Shown here: positions 1 through 9,434 of the stretch, piece after piece
Layout: each line of letters begins with the position of its first letter
Position numbering within the stretch: position 1 is the stretch's first letter
DNA from: Deltaproteobacteria bacterium Ga0077539
Lineage (GTDB): Bacteria > Myxococcota_A > Polyangia > Polyangiales > Ga0077539
DNA length: 64,000 nt
Assembly (NCBI GenBank): GCA_001465015.1
Contig: LNEO01000332.1
Coordinates: 1 to 64,000 of the forward strand
Reading direction: 5' to 3'
Notes under the pieces: generated by a model
What the model saw: only the letters and a program-made list of their open reading frames with translations
What the model was told of the DNA's origin: nothing
Databases searched by the model: none
Position numbers and translations under genes: made by a program

Positions 1-199
1 TGAGGGCGCGACCTCTGGCTGTGAGGCGAGCGAGCGTCCGCGTTGTTCCCTCACGAATACCAGGGCTGTCGCGCCCAAATCCGGTTCCCTGCTGAGGGGG
101 AGCGAGCGATCGTCGCCGCCAGATTTCGCGCGAAACCCGCGCGCGCGCTACCATCGCGGGATGCGACGACCGACGACACGGGAGGGCCGCCAGCGCTCG

Positions 200-2272
200 A
201 TGGCTTCGTCCCCGCGACTTTCGCTGACCGCGGTCACGCTCGTTCTCGCGAGCGCCCTCGCCGCGTGCGGCGCGAAGACCGGGCTTCGAGTGCGTCCCAG
301 CGACGCGTCGCAGGACGCGCCGGTCGACGACGCTCCGGCGCAAGACATCGCGGATGTTCGGGACGTCGTGGATGCTTCGGACGCCGACGCTCCGTCGCCG
401 CCAGACGTGGTTGTGGATGCCCCAGACGTGGTCGAGCCGCTCGAAGAGCGCTGCGTCGAGCGTCGCGTGGTGACGACGCTCGGACAGATGACCACGGTCA
501 TTCCTGGACTCGATCGCGTCGTCGAGCGCGGGTATCGCTGGGAGCTCGAGGCGATTCCCCCCGGATCGCGAACGACCATCACGATGGACGACGCGCCGAG
601 CGCCACGCTGACGCCGGATCGGCCGGGGCAGTACCGCGTCGTCGCGCACGTTCGACGGCAGTTCGGCGTCGGTGAGCTGCGATGCCCGATCCTCGTCACG
701 GCGAACCTGGCGGATCCGCGCTGTCCTGGGGAGGCGCTGGTCGAGCCGCAGATCGTGCAGTTTCCGTCGATGCGCTCGCAGCTCGGGCTCGATCCCGCGT
801 GGATCGCCGTGCGTCGCGCCACCGGCTCGGACGCGGCCTTCATCACCGCGGACGACGACCTCGCGGGTGTATCTGCGGTCGCCCTCGAGCGACCCGCGAC
901 TGACTCGCTCGAGAATCACTCGCTCGTCGTCGAAGCGCAGCTGCGCTCGCCGCTCGGCGCGATCGCGTCCCTCATCGGTCGCATGCTCCGCACCCCCGAC
1001 GGAACGCCCGTTCGTCGCTCGACGTTTCGCTTCAACGCGCCATCGCCCACCACGGCGGACCGCGTCCGCGACCAGATCGCCTCGATCGTGAGCAACTCGA
1101 TGGTGCCTCGCGTGCTCGGCCTGCGGCACGGGTCGGACACGGCGTTCTTCGTCGAGCTCACTGCTGCGCTGCGCGCGGACGTCGGCTCGGTGTACTTCTT
1201 GATCACGGTCGCGCCCGTGAGCGCGACGGAGAACACCGCTCGCGCAACGGCGTCTCGCGTCGAGGACTTCGTCAATGGTTCGGCGCTCACGACCGCGGGG
1301 CGGATCAACCAGATCGTCTGCGACCTCGACCGCGCGACGCGCACAGCGAAGGCTGACTTTCTCTGGTTCGTCGACACCTCGGGCTCGATGAACAACGACC
1401 AACAGCTGGTCGGGCAGAGCGCGCAGCAGTTCTTCAGGGACCTCGAGGTGGCCGGCGTCGACTTTCGAGTGGGTGTCTTTCAAGCAGGAAGCGCGACGCC
1501 CGTCCTCGCCGGACCTCCGCCGTTTGATTTCGTGCTCGGCACCAACCCGATGGGCGCGCTGCAGGTGGCGTACCGCGTGACGTCTCAGCCGTTCGCGATG
1601 ATGACGGCGGATATGCAGCGGCCGTTTCCCAACATGGGAGGCAGCGAAGAGCCGGCGGCGTGTTCTGTGCTCACAATTCAAGAGTTCGAGCGCCGCGCGG
1701 CGGCCGGCGAGACGAACCCCAACTTCGTGTTTCGCGACGACGCGGTCCGCGTCGTGTTCTGGGTCACCGACGAGCCCGGAACAAACGACGACGGCCGCTT
1801 CTTCGGCCGCGACCAGACCCGCTGGGGAAACACGATCACGCTTCGCACGCAGCGCATCGCGGACTTCTTTCGCTCGCGCGGCGTCTTGCCCTTCGGCCTC
1901 GTGCCGATCCGCGCGGGGTGGGGCTGCGATCGCGACGCCACCAACCTCTTGTCCTGCGTGATCACGGCCGCGGGCGGCGCCTACGTCCCGATCAACGAGA
2001 CCAACGTCGCCGAGCGCGACATGGCGTTTCGCGCGGCGATGTCGCGCGTGGTCGCGAGCACGGCCGGAGCGGGATCGGAGTTCTCTCTCTCGCAGCCGCC
2101 GATCTCTTCGTCCATCCGAGTCCGTCTGGTCGACCGGATCGTTCCGCGGTCGCGGGCAGACGGATTCGACTACGATGGGGTGGCGAATTCATTGGTGTTT
2201 CGGGGTTCGATGTTTCGCCCTCGCACGGGCGACGAAGTGCGCAGCGCGTACTTCACATGGCGCGCGCCCTGA
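200..2272 (+). CDS. Lipoprotein with von Willebrand factor A-like domain
   Basis: ORF 161..2272; start moved to MASSPRLSLTAVTLVLASALAAC (lipobox-like LAAC). MIDAS-like 'FVDTSGSMNNDQQ' and 'VVFWVTDEPG'. Confidence 0.8.
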   Translation: MASSPRLSLTAVTLVLASALAACGAKTGLRVRPSDASQDAPVDDAPAQDIADVRDVVDASDADAPSPPDVVVDAPDVVEPLEERCVERRVVTTLGQMTTVIPGLDRVVERGYRWELEAIPPGSRTTITMDDAPSATLTPDRPGQYRVVAHVRRQFGVGELRCPILVTANLADPRCPGEALVEPQIVQFPSMRSQLGLDPAWIAVRRATGSDAAFITADDDLAGVSAVALERPATDSLENHSLVVEAQLRSPLGAIASLIGRMLRTPDGTPVRRSTFRFNAPSPTTADRVRDQIASIVSNSMVPRVLGLRHGSDTAFFVELTAALRADVGSVYFLITVAPVSATENTARATASRVEDFVNGSALTTAGRINQIVCDLDRATRTAKADFLWFVDTSGSMNNDQQLVGQSAQQFFRDLEVAGVDFRVGVFQAGSATPVLAGPPPFDFVLGTNPMGALQVAYRVTSQPFAMMTADMQRPFPNMGGSEEPAACSVLTIQEFERRAAAGETNPNFVFRDDAVRVVFWVTDEPGTNDDGRFFGRDQTRWGNTITLRTQRIADFFRSRGVLPFGLVPIRAGWGCDRDATNLLSCVITAAGGAYVPINETNVAERDMAFRAAMSRVVASTAGAGSEFSLSQPPISSSIRVRLVDRIVPRSRADGFDYDGVANSLVFRGSMFRPRTGDEVRSAYFTWRAP

Positions 2273-2337
2273 CCCGATCGCTGAATCCGCCAGCGCGCAG
2301 TCATACGCGTCACGCGGGAGAGCGTATCGTTGCGCAC

Positions 2338-3075
2338 ATGAAGAGAAGAGGGAGTCCCTGGATCGCGGCGGTGTTCGCGATCGGAGTTCTGTCGTCGAGC
2401 GCAGTCGCGTCGGCGCAACAAGACGGCGTGTACATTCAGGCGCAGTGCTCTGCGCTCGGAGGGTGCACCTTCACCAACACCGGCAGCGCGACCGGCAGCG
2501 CCTGCGCGACGCTGGTGCTCACCGCTGCCGACGGAATGCAGCTTCGATCGGGCCCGGTGTGCTCGGGAAACCTGGAGCCCAACGGGACGCGACCCGCGAT
2601 TCCAGTGACGTTCATCGGCCCCGACGCGCTGACGTTTTGTACGCAGCACGGCCGTTGTTCACCCACGGTCGAGATGTCCAACGTGAAGGTGAAGAGCAAT
2701 CCTCTCGCGGGTTTGCTGTCGCTCCTCGTGCTCGCGTCGAGCGTCTGGGTGTACTTCGACGCAAAGAAGCGCGGCGTGCAAAAGGGACAGAACCCAGGCT
2801 TCTTCGACTTGAATCCTGGTGGTTGGGCGGTCGCGACGCTCTTTCTGTGGGTCATCGCGTTTCCTGCGTATCTCGCGAAGCGAAGCAAGCTCGGCGTCGA
2901 CGCGAACCCGCAGGGGTTTGCGCCGGGCTACCCGCAGCAGGGCTACCCGCAGCAGGGATACCCACAACAGGGATACCCGCAGCAGCCGGGCTATCCGCAG
3001 CAGCCACAGCAGGGGTATCCGCAGCCTCCGACAGGCTTCGGCGGGATGCAGCCCCCGCCGGGTAGCGGCCAGTAG
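2338..3075 (+). CDS. Secreted/membrane protein with C-terminal GYPQQ-rich repeat tail
   Basis: In-frame part of ORF 1660..3075; signal peptide MKRRGSPWIAAVFAIGVLSSSAVASAQ, two hydrophobic segments, (GYPQQ)n tail. Confidence 0.7.
   Translation: MKRRGSPWIAAVFAIGVLSSSAVASAQQDGVYIQAQCSALGGCTFTNTGSATGSACATLVLTAADGMQLRSGPVCSGNLEPNGTRPAIPVTFIGPDALTFCTQHGRCSPTVEMSNVKVKSNPLAGLLSLLVLASSVWVYFDAKKRGVQKGQNPGFFDLNPGGWAVATLFLWVIAFPAYLAKRSKLGVDANPQGFAPGYPQQGYPQQGYPQQGYPQQPGYPQQPQQGYPQPPTGFGGMQPPPGSGQ
2928..3035 (+). repeat. Tandem about 15-bp repeats encoding GYPQQ
   Basis: ggctacccgcagcag / ggatacccacaacag / ggatacccgcagcag units read directly. Confidence 0.85.
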
Positions 3076-3103
3076 TTTCGAGCCCTCCCCTGAGCGCTCG
3101 TTC

Positions 3104-4213
3104 TCAGCCGACGCTCGCGTCGACGTCCGAGTCCGCCGCGCTTCCGCTGTCGACGCCGGTGTCCACGCCCGTATCCACGCCCGTATCCACGCCCGTATCC
3201 ACGCCGGTGTCCACACCGCTGTCCGTGGCGCTCGCGTCGCTGCCCGCATCACCGGCGCCCGCGTCGCCGTCGCGCGCGCACACCGCGATCGTGCTCGTAC
3301 CGCTCATGCGCACGTTGCACACCGTGCCTGCGGGGCACGTCATGCCCATCGTGCGGCAGTTGATCGGAAAGCAGCCGCCCGTCGAATACACGGGCATTCC
3401 GTCCGTTCCGTTCACGCGGTTGCAGACGTAGCCCGCACGACAATCGCTGTTCTGACGGCACTCCTTCCAACACGAGACGGAGTCACCCTCCGCTTCGCCA
3501 CGAAACGGAATGATCACGCTGCCCATGGGACACCCGCCGCGCGGCATGGGCATGTTTCTCGCGAACGCCGCGTCCGCAGGACGTCGCGAGACCGAGAAGC
3601 AATACCCGTCGAGGTATCCCGTCGGCGTCATCGGGTTGGGCGTGTCGGAGAACTCCTGACGGCAACGTCCGCCCGCGCAATCCGCAGCAGCCATGCACGG
3701 ATCGCCGTTGGCCGCGCCCATCATGCTCACCGAAGTCCGGCAGACACCCGAGTACGGATCGCACGTCCGTCCGCCGGCGCACGCAGGCTGTCCCATCGCC
3801 GGCACCTCTGCGCAGCCAGGGAAGCACCCGCGCTTGTCCTGCATGTTCGAGTCCCAGAAGAAGCACAGCCCCGAGTACGGCGCGCAGTCGTTTGCTCCCG
3901 GATTGCACTGCGGAATGCAGTTGTTTCGGTAGCACCACCCCGTTTCGCCGCACTCGGTGTCGCGTCGGCAGGCCCGCGAACAAAGCCCACCGGGGTACTC
4001 GAGGTTGCACGTCCGCCCCGACCCGCACTGCGCGTTGGTCGTGCATTGCGTGAACAACGGGCCGGGGGTCGGTACGTCCGCCGTTACTCCGCTATCGGTC
4101 ACGACGCCGGTGTCACTCGCATCCGGGGTCGAGGCAGGCGGCGGACAGCCTGTGAGCAGCAACGCTGCGACGGCGAATTGCACGAGAATTGCGGGACGAA
4201 ATCCGGGGATCAT
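3104..4213 (-). CDS. Cys-rich lipoprotein with C-terminal DTGV repeats
   Basis: Start at MIPGFRPAILVQFAVAALLLTGCPPP (lipobox LTGC); many Cys pairs; C-terminus (DTGV)n. Confidence 0.75.
   Translation of the reverse strand: MIPGFRPAILVQFAVAALLLTGCPPPASTPDASDTGVVTDSGVTADVPTPGPLFTQCTTNAQCGSGRTCNLEYPGGLCSRACRRDTECGETGWCYRNNCIPQCNPGANDCAPYSGLCFFWDSNMQDKRGCFPGCAEVPAMGQPACAGGRTCDPYSGVCRTSVSMMGAANGDPCMAAADCAGGRCRQEFSDTPNPMTPTGYLDGYCFSVSRRPADAAFARNMPMPRGGCPMGSVIIPFRGEAEGDSVSCWKECRQNSDCRAGYVCNRVNGTDGMPVYSTGGCFPINCRTMGMTCPAGTVCNVRMSGTSTIAVCARDGDAGAGDAGSDASATDSGVDTGVDTGVDTGVDTGVDTGVDSGSAADSDVDASVG
3151..3224 (-). repeat. 12-bp tandem repeat array encoding DTGV
   Basis: Repeated gtatccacgccc / gtgtccacgccg units. 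Confidence 0.85.
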
Positions 4214-4317
4214 CGGGTCCTCCTCCGTTGCAGCAGCAACGGCACGGTAGTGTCGCTCGAGCAGGAAGCTTCTACTCGACGGTGCGCACACGCAAGAACT
4301 TCGCCAGGGGTTCGGGC

Positions 4318-4953
4318 TCAGCGCCTGGTGCTGGGGTTCTTCACACCGTGCAAAAAGATCTGCAGCGTGCCTTCGAGCACGGTTCGCAGCGGCAGGTCCG
4401 GCGCGCCCGTCCAACCGACGGACGCCGCGAGCGAGTTCATCAAGAAGAAGTCGCTGAGCACGCCGGGCGGCAGCGCGAAGTCGAACTCACCGCGCTCGGC
4501 GGCGCGCACGAAGCGCTGCCCGAGCACGCTGCGAACGATGTCTGCGTCGCGATCGAGCCCGCCCGTGGCGCGCGAGCGAAGGCCGACGATGGCGGTGTCT
4601 GCCAGGAGCTTTGGCTCGCTCTGCCATGCGCCCGCCATCGAATCGAGAAACACCTCGAGCACTTGCTCGAGCGGCGCGTCTTCGGCGAGCGCGTTGATGG
4701 CCGCGACGTTGCTGCTCTCGACCTGGTAGAGCAGCTCGAGGAGCACGTCGTCCTTCGTGGGAAAGTGAAAGTAGAACGTCCCGCGCGAGACGCCCGCCAT
4801 CTTCGCGATGTCGTCGATCTTGGCGTCCGTGAATCCGTCGCGACGAAACACCGCGAGCGAGCACTCGTAGAGCCTGCGATGGGTCTCTTCTCGCTGGCGA
4901 TCTCGTACGCCAATCATGGGCGGCGCGTCACTGTGTCGTCGGTCGTCGGTCAT
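4318..4953 (-). CDS. TetR/AcrR family transcriptional regulator
   Basis: N-terminal HTH 'RRLYECSLAVFRRDGFTDAKIDDIAKMAGVSRGTFYFHFPTKDDVLLEL'. Confidence 0.9.
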   Translation of the reverse strand: MTDDRRHSDAPPMIGVRDRQREETHRRLYECSLAVFRRDGFTDAKIDDIAKMAGVSRGTFYFHFPTKDDVLLELLYQVESSNVAAINALAEDAPLEQVLEVFLDSMAGAWQSEPKLLADTAIVGLRSRATGGLDRDADIVRSVLGQRFVRAAERGEFDFALPPGVLSDFFLMNSLAASVGWTGAPDLPLRTVLEGTLQIFLHGVKNPSTRR

Positions 4954-5091
4954 AACGTTCGCCGATGCTCTACCGCGACGAGGTGCCTACGCGCCACCCC
5001 TACGGACGGACTCCCCGCTGACAGACGAAAGCGACTAGTCTCCTCGCGAGTCGCGGCGACGACCCGAACCCGACGCGACGAGGAAACGTCC

Positions 5092-6585
5092 ATGAAGTTC
5101 GACGAATACGTGAAGCACGACGCGCTCTCGCTGGCGGCCCTCGTTCGCGAGGGCGAGGTGTCCTCGAAGGAGGTCGTACAGTGCGCCATCGAGCGGATCG
5201 AGGCGGTCGACGCGAAGATCAACAGCGTGATTCACCGTCGGTTCTCGCGAGCGCTCGAAGAGGCCGAGAGCGCGGCTCTGCCCGAAGGGCCGTTTCGCGG
5301 CGTTCCGTTTCTCGTCAAAGACCTCGACGGGACGCTCGCGGGCGAGCCCTACAACGCTGGGACGCGCGCTCTCTCTGGGTACATCGCCTCGCACGACTCC
5401 GAGCTCTTCGCGCGCTTCAAGCGCGCTGGCGTGGTCATCGTCGGAAAGACCAACACCCCCGAGCTCGGCCTCGTCGCCTTCACCGAGCCGCAGCTCCACG
5501 GCCCGACGCGCAACCCGTGGAACCTCGGGCACACGCCCGGCGGCTCTTCCGGTGGCTCTTCGGCCGCCGTGGCAGCAGGCATCGCTCCGATGGCGCACGC
5601 GGGCGACGGCGGCGGATCGATTCGCATCCCCGCGAGCCACACGCACCTTTTCGGACTCAAGCCCTCGCGCGGCCGCATGCCGATGGGCCCTGATGAGGGC
5701 GAGTCGTGGCACGGCTTCGTCTCGCGCCTCGTCGTGTCGCGTTCGGTCCGGGATTCAGCGGCGATGTTCGACGCGACGCACGGCATGGACGAAGGCGCCC
5801 CCTACACGGCTCCGCCCGTCGAGCGACCGATGCTCGAAGAGCTCTCTCGTCAGCCGACGAAGCTGCGGATCGCGTTTTCGTCCAAGCCCCTGATGGCCTC
5901 GCGCACCGATCGCGACAACGCCGCGGCGCTCGAGGACGCGATGAAATTGTGTGCGTCCCTCGGGCACGAGGTCAAAGAGGCGCACCCGCCGCTCGACGTG
6001 CACGAGCTGCAGATCGCGTACCTCACCGTCGTCGCCGCGTGCACCGCGGGCGTGGTCGACCAGATCGCCGCCATGACCGGCCGCCACCCCAACCCCGCGC
6101 ACTACGAGCCAGTCACGTGGTTTCTGTCGCAGGTCGGACGGTACCTCTCGGGCGCCAAGGTCGAGGCCGCGCGCATGGTGATCGCCCGGACGACGCGCAG
6201 CATGGCGAAGTTCTTTCGCGACATCGACGTGTTCGCGACGCCCACGTGCGCCGTGCCCCCGGTGCGCATCGGAGAGCTCTTGCCCAAGCCCATCGAGGTC
6301 GCAGGGCTCACGGCGGTGCGCAACGCGCCGCCTGCGGTGATCGGTCCCGTGCTCGAGAAGCTCTTGTTCGGGCTCGCCGAGACCAACTTCGCCGCCACGC
6401 CCAACACCATGCTCTTCAACATGACCGGTCAGCCGGCGATGAGCGTCCCGCTGTACATCAACGGCAAGAACCTCCCGATCGGAACGCAGTTCGCCGCCCG
6501 CTACGGCGACGAAGCCACGCTCTTTCGCCTCGCAGCGCAGCTCGAAGCCGCCCGCCCCTGGAAGGACAAGCTGCCCGCGCTCTGA
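5092..6585 (+). CDS. Amidase (amidase signature family)
   Basis: GGSSGGSSAAVAAG...GDGGGSIRIPAS amidase signature; start ATG 5092, divergent from the TetR gene. Confidence 0.9.
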   Translation: MKFDEYVKHDALSLAALVREGEVSSKEVVQCAIERIEAVDAKINSVIHRRFSRALEEAESAALPEGPFRGVPFLVKDLDGTLAGEPYNAGTRALSGYIASHDSELFARFKRAGVVIVGKTNTPELGLVAFTEPQLHGPTRNPWNLGHTPGGSSGGSSAAVAAGIAPMAHAGDGGGSIRIPASHTHLFGLKPSRGRMPMGPDEGESWHGFVSRLVVSRSVRDSAAMFDATHGMDEGAPYTAPPVERPMLEELSRQPTKLRIAFSSKPLMASRTDRDNAAALEDAMKLCASLGHEVKEAHPPLDVHELQIAYLTVVAACTAGVVDQIAAMTGRHPNPAHYEPVTWFLSQVGRYLSGAKVEAARMVIARTTRSMAKFFRDIDVFATPTCAVPPVRIGELLPKPIEVAGLTAVRNAPPAVIGPVLEKLLFGLAETNFAATPNTMLFNMTGQPAMSVPLYINGKNLPIGTQFAARYGDEATLFRLAAQLEAARPWKDKLPAL

Positions 6586-6594
6586 GAGCTCTCG

Positions 6595-7773
6595 ATGGCC
6601 AAGAAGAAGACCACAAAATCAAGTGAGCCCGAAGAGTCCAGCGCGCGGTTGACCGAGCTCGTCGAGCGCCGCGCCGCCGAGCTCGCGGGCTCCGTCGCCG
6701 CGACGCGCGTGAAAGAGGGCTGGTCGTTTTCTCCCGCCATGGACCTGCTCTGGGCCGCCGGGTGGCCAGACCTCCACGTGCTCGACCCAGCGCCGCGCGC
6801 AGACGCCGTCGATCAAGCGCGCGCGCTCTATTCTGGCCAATGGGAGCAAGGAGCGATGCCCGTCGCGAAGGGCGCGTTGACCGCGCTCTTGCGCGTGCAG
6901 CGCGACGGCGGGTTCTCGGCGCAAGGCCAGCTCGACGATCGCACCGAAGCCCTCTTTTCGCAGGGCGAAGAGTGGCCGCCGGGCGAGCTCGCCGTGTTCG
7001 TTCGAGCGCGAACGCACCCGCAGCGCGCGTCGAGCAGCACCGGCGCCCTTCGGTTGTCGACGGTCGAGCCGCTGATCGGCGCGAGCGCGACGGCCGAGGC
7101 CGTGCTGTCCGCGCTCGAAGCGTGGAGCGACGACGACATCGCCGCGTGGTGCGTCGATGCGTGCCGGCTCGTTCGCGAGCTCGGCTTCGTTCTCTTGCGG
7201 CTGCGGCCCGATGACCACTCGACCGCGATGGAGCGGCTCGGCGCGCTCGCCCGGCGCGCTGTTGAACTGTGGCCACACGCTCCGCACGAGCTCGACTCGG
7301 TGCGCGAGTTGGGCTGGCTCGTCGCGACGCTCGAGCTGCTCGTGGGCGGAGACCGCGCCGCGTTGCAGCGCGGCGATCGGATCGAGGGTCGACTGCAGCA
7401 ATCCGCGCTCGATTTCGTGCAGAGCCCGCAGCTCGTCATCGACGCATGCCCTGGATTCTACCTGGGAAAGTGGGCGTATCTGCACGGTCGGACGCTCTGG
7501 CTCGGCGGCGACGTCGTCCTGCGTTGGTACCGCGACCAGTGGAAGAAGTTCACCGCCCACAACGCCCACACTCGAATCGTTCGAGTGCTCGGCGAGGTCC
7601 GCTCGCCGATCGTCACCGAGTGCATGCTCGCGATGGCTAGCGACTCCAAAGCGAAGAAGCTCGCGAGGGCGTGGTTTGCCTCGCACCGCGCGTACGCGCT
7701 CGAGACCTTGCCTGCGCTCGCCGACGGCGCGCACAGCTCGCTCGCCCGCGCGATCCTCGACGAGCTCGAGTGA
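6595..7773 (+). CDS. Hypothetical protein
   Basis: Intact 392-aa ORF 9 nt after the amidase stop; consistent codon usage; no recognised motif. Confidence 0.65.
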   Translation: MAKKKTTKSSEPEESSARLTELVERRAAELAGSVAATRVKEGWSFSPAMDLLWAAGWPDLHVLDPAPRADAVDQARALYSGQWEQGAMPVAKGALTALLRVQRDGGFSAQGQLDDRTEALFSQGEEWPPGELAVFVRARTHPQRASSSTGALRLSTVEPLIGASATAEAVLSALEAWSDDDIAAWCVDACRLVRELGFVLLRLRPDDHSTAMERLGALARRAVELWPHAPHELDSVRELGWLVATLELLVGGDRAALQRGDRIEGRLQQSALDFVQSPQLVIDACPGFYLGKWAYLHGRTLWLGGDVVLRWYRDQWKKFTAHNAHTRIVRVLGEVRSPIVTECMLAMASDSKAKKLARAWFASHRAYALETLPALADGAHSSLARAILDELE

Positions 7774-8316
7774 TCAACGCCTGGCGTACTCGGTGATCTT
7801 CTCGCGAAGTCGCGCGTCGAGGATCGCGCTCGCGGCCCCGAGCGCCTCGGCGATCTCGATCGCCTCGCGTCGGTACGCCTCGATCTTCTCGAGCGACCAA
7901 TACGCAGGGGGCTCGGCGAGGTTCACGATTCGGTCTGCCAGCTTGACCATCGACACCTCTCGAGGCTCGCCCTGGATGCGCCGCAAGCTGTCAACCATGC
8001 GCGCCTCTTTGGGCAGGCTCGCGTCCTTGCTGAGCGCCGCGACGCCGCGCGCGACCGCGCCGCCGAAGCGCGCTTCGATCTCTTCGATTCGCACCGCGGT
8101 GTCTTCGACCGTGTCGTGCAAGAGCGCACACTGCACAGCGAGGTCCGGCTGCTCGACGGGGCTCAGCCACAACGCCGCGCACAGCTCTGCTGCGACCTCG
8201 ACGGGGTGTGTCACGTACGGGCGCTCGCTCCCCGGAACCTTCTGCGCTCCGTGCGCCTCTGCCGCGAAAATGAGCGCCCGCCGGTACAACTCTGGCGACC
8301 ACGAGGGTGTTGTCAT
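7774..8316 (-). CDS. HD-domain (RelA/SpoT hydrolase-like) phosphohydrolase
   Basis: AAEAHGAQKVPGSERPYVTHPVEVAAEL...LLHDTVEDT (HD motif); start at MTTPSWSPELYRRAL. Confidence 0.8.
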   Translation of the reverse strand: MTTPSWSPELYRRALIFAAEAHGAQKVPGSERPYVTHPVEVAAELCAALWLSPVEQPDLAVQCALLHDTVEDTAVRIEEIEARFGGAVARGVAALSKDASLPKEARMVDSLRRIQGEPREVSMVKLADRIVNLAEPPAYWSLEKIEAYRREAIEIAEALGAASAILDARLREKITEYARR

Positions 8317-8471
8317 CGAAGGGTCGAGCGTAGCGCCGCTGCAAGGGATTGGCTCCACTCGCCGGCATAGACCTAGAGCCCCTCGAGGCGATCGCGTTTG
8401 GCGCTGATCGAAGCGCCGCGTTGGAGCTGCTCGTCGCAGGCTCGGCCCGCCGTTGGCGCCGCGTTAGACCT

Positions 8472-9365
8472 TCACACCGGGGCGCGGCCGGTGATCTTCG
8501 CCTTGGGAAACTGCAGCGCGATCTTCATCGCGGCGTCCATCTGCGCCGACGTGAGCCCGAACGCCTTCTGCGCGCGACCGAGCAGGCCGAGCTCTTGCCA
8601 GTCCTCGTCCTTGTCCGCGACGGAGATGATCATCATGTACGTCGTGGTCCAGAAGCGGTCTGTGGGATTGGTGATCGCCGCGGCGATCTCGGCGAGGACC
8701 TCTCCTGCGTCGCGGCTTCCGACGCGATCGAACGCAGCGACGGTCTCGTCGTGCAGCTCTGCCTCGCTGAGCGCGCGCATGTCGGCGATGTGCGCGATGA
8801 CCATCTCGATGCGCTCGGTCTCGGAGTCTTCGATCTTGCCGTCCGCCACGGTCATGAGCGCCATGGCCTCGAGAAACCGCGGAATCAACGCGCGGGTCTT
8901 GCTGGCCCGCTCTTCGATCGTGAGGACGGCGCTGCCGCGTCGCGCGGCTTCGAAGATGCCTTGCGCCTCTTCGTCGGGGATCCCGAGCGCGTTTTGCAGC
9001 GTCTCGAGAAAGGCGATCTCCTTCTCTGCGAGGTCGTCGTCGGCCACGCAGATGTCGCACGCGAGCGTGTACGCGAGGAGCTTCTCGGACCGAGACGGCA
9101 GTCCTTTGGCGATCGCCTCGACGCGCCCGCGCCCGCCTCCGGCCGCCTCGACGGCGTCCGCGGCCTGATCGATCAGCCGCTCGCGCGCGTCGGTCGAGAG
9201 CGACGCGAACGCCTCGTTTTTCTCGAGCTTTTCGTGCAGCGTCGCGAGCTCGGCGTCGGTGACGTGACCATCTGCCTCGACCGCGGCGACCATCGCTTCG
9301 ACGAGATACTTGCGCGGGTCATCTTCTGTGAGCCCGCTTCCGAACATGGTGCGCAAAAACCCCAT
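8472..9365 (-). CDS. TerB-like (tellurite resistance TerB family) domain protein
   Basis: Repeated 'VEAMVAAVEADGHVTDAEL' and 'EAMALMTVADGKIEDSE' acidic helical segments. Confidence 0.65.
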   Translation of the reverse strand: MGFLRTMFGSGLTEDDPRKYLVEAMVAAVEADGHVTDAELATLHEKLEKNEAFASLSTDARERLIDQAADAVEAAGGGRGRVEAIAKGLPSRSEKLLAYTLACDICVADDDLAEKEIAFLETLQNALGIPDEEAQGIFEAARRGSAVLTIEERASKTRALIPRFLEAMALMTVADGKIEDSETERIEMVIAHIADMRALSEAELHDETVAAFDRVGSRDAGEVLAEIAAAITNPTDRFWTTTYMMIISVADKDEDWQELGLLGRAQKAFGLTSAQMDAAMKIALQFPKAKITGRAPV

Positions 9366-9434
9366 GCGTTCCTCCGTGGGCCATGACTATACGCGCGACG
9401 AACGGGGCGTCGCCCTAGAAAAACACGGCGACGG

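Noticed and set aside
1-160. Possible upstream gene end
   Set aside because: Too short and no convincing frame; ORF 43..675 conflicts with the lipoprotein gene.
3151-3224. 12-bp repeats as CRISPR or regulatory iterons
   Set aside because: In-frame within a lipoprotein gene and encode DTGV; the coding explanation suffices.
8349-9386. 345-aa plus-strand ORF
   Set aside because: Antisense to the TerB-like gene; no motifs.
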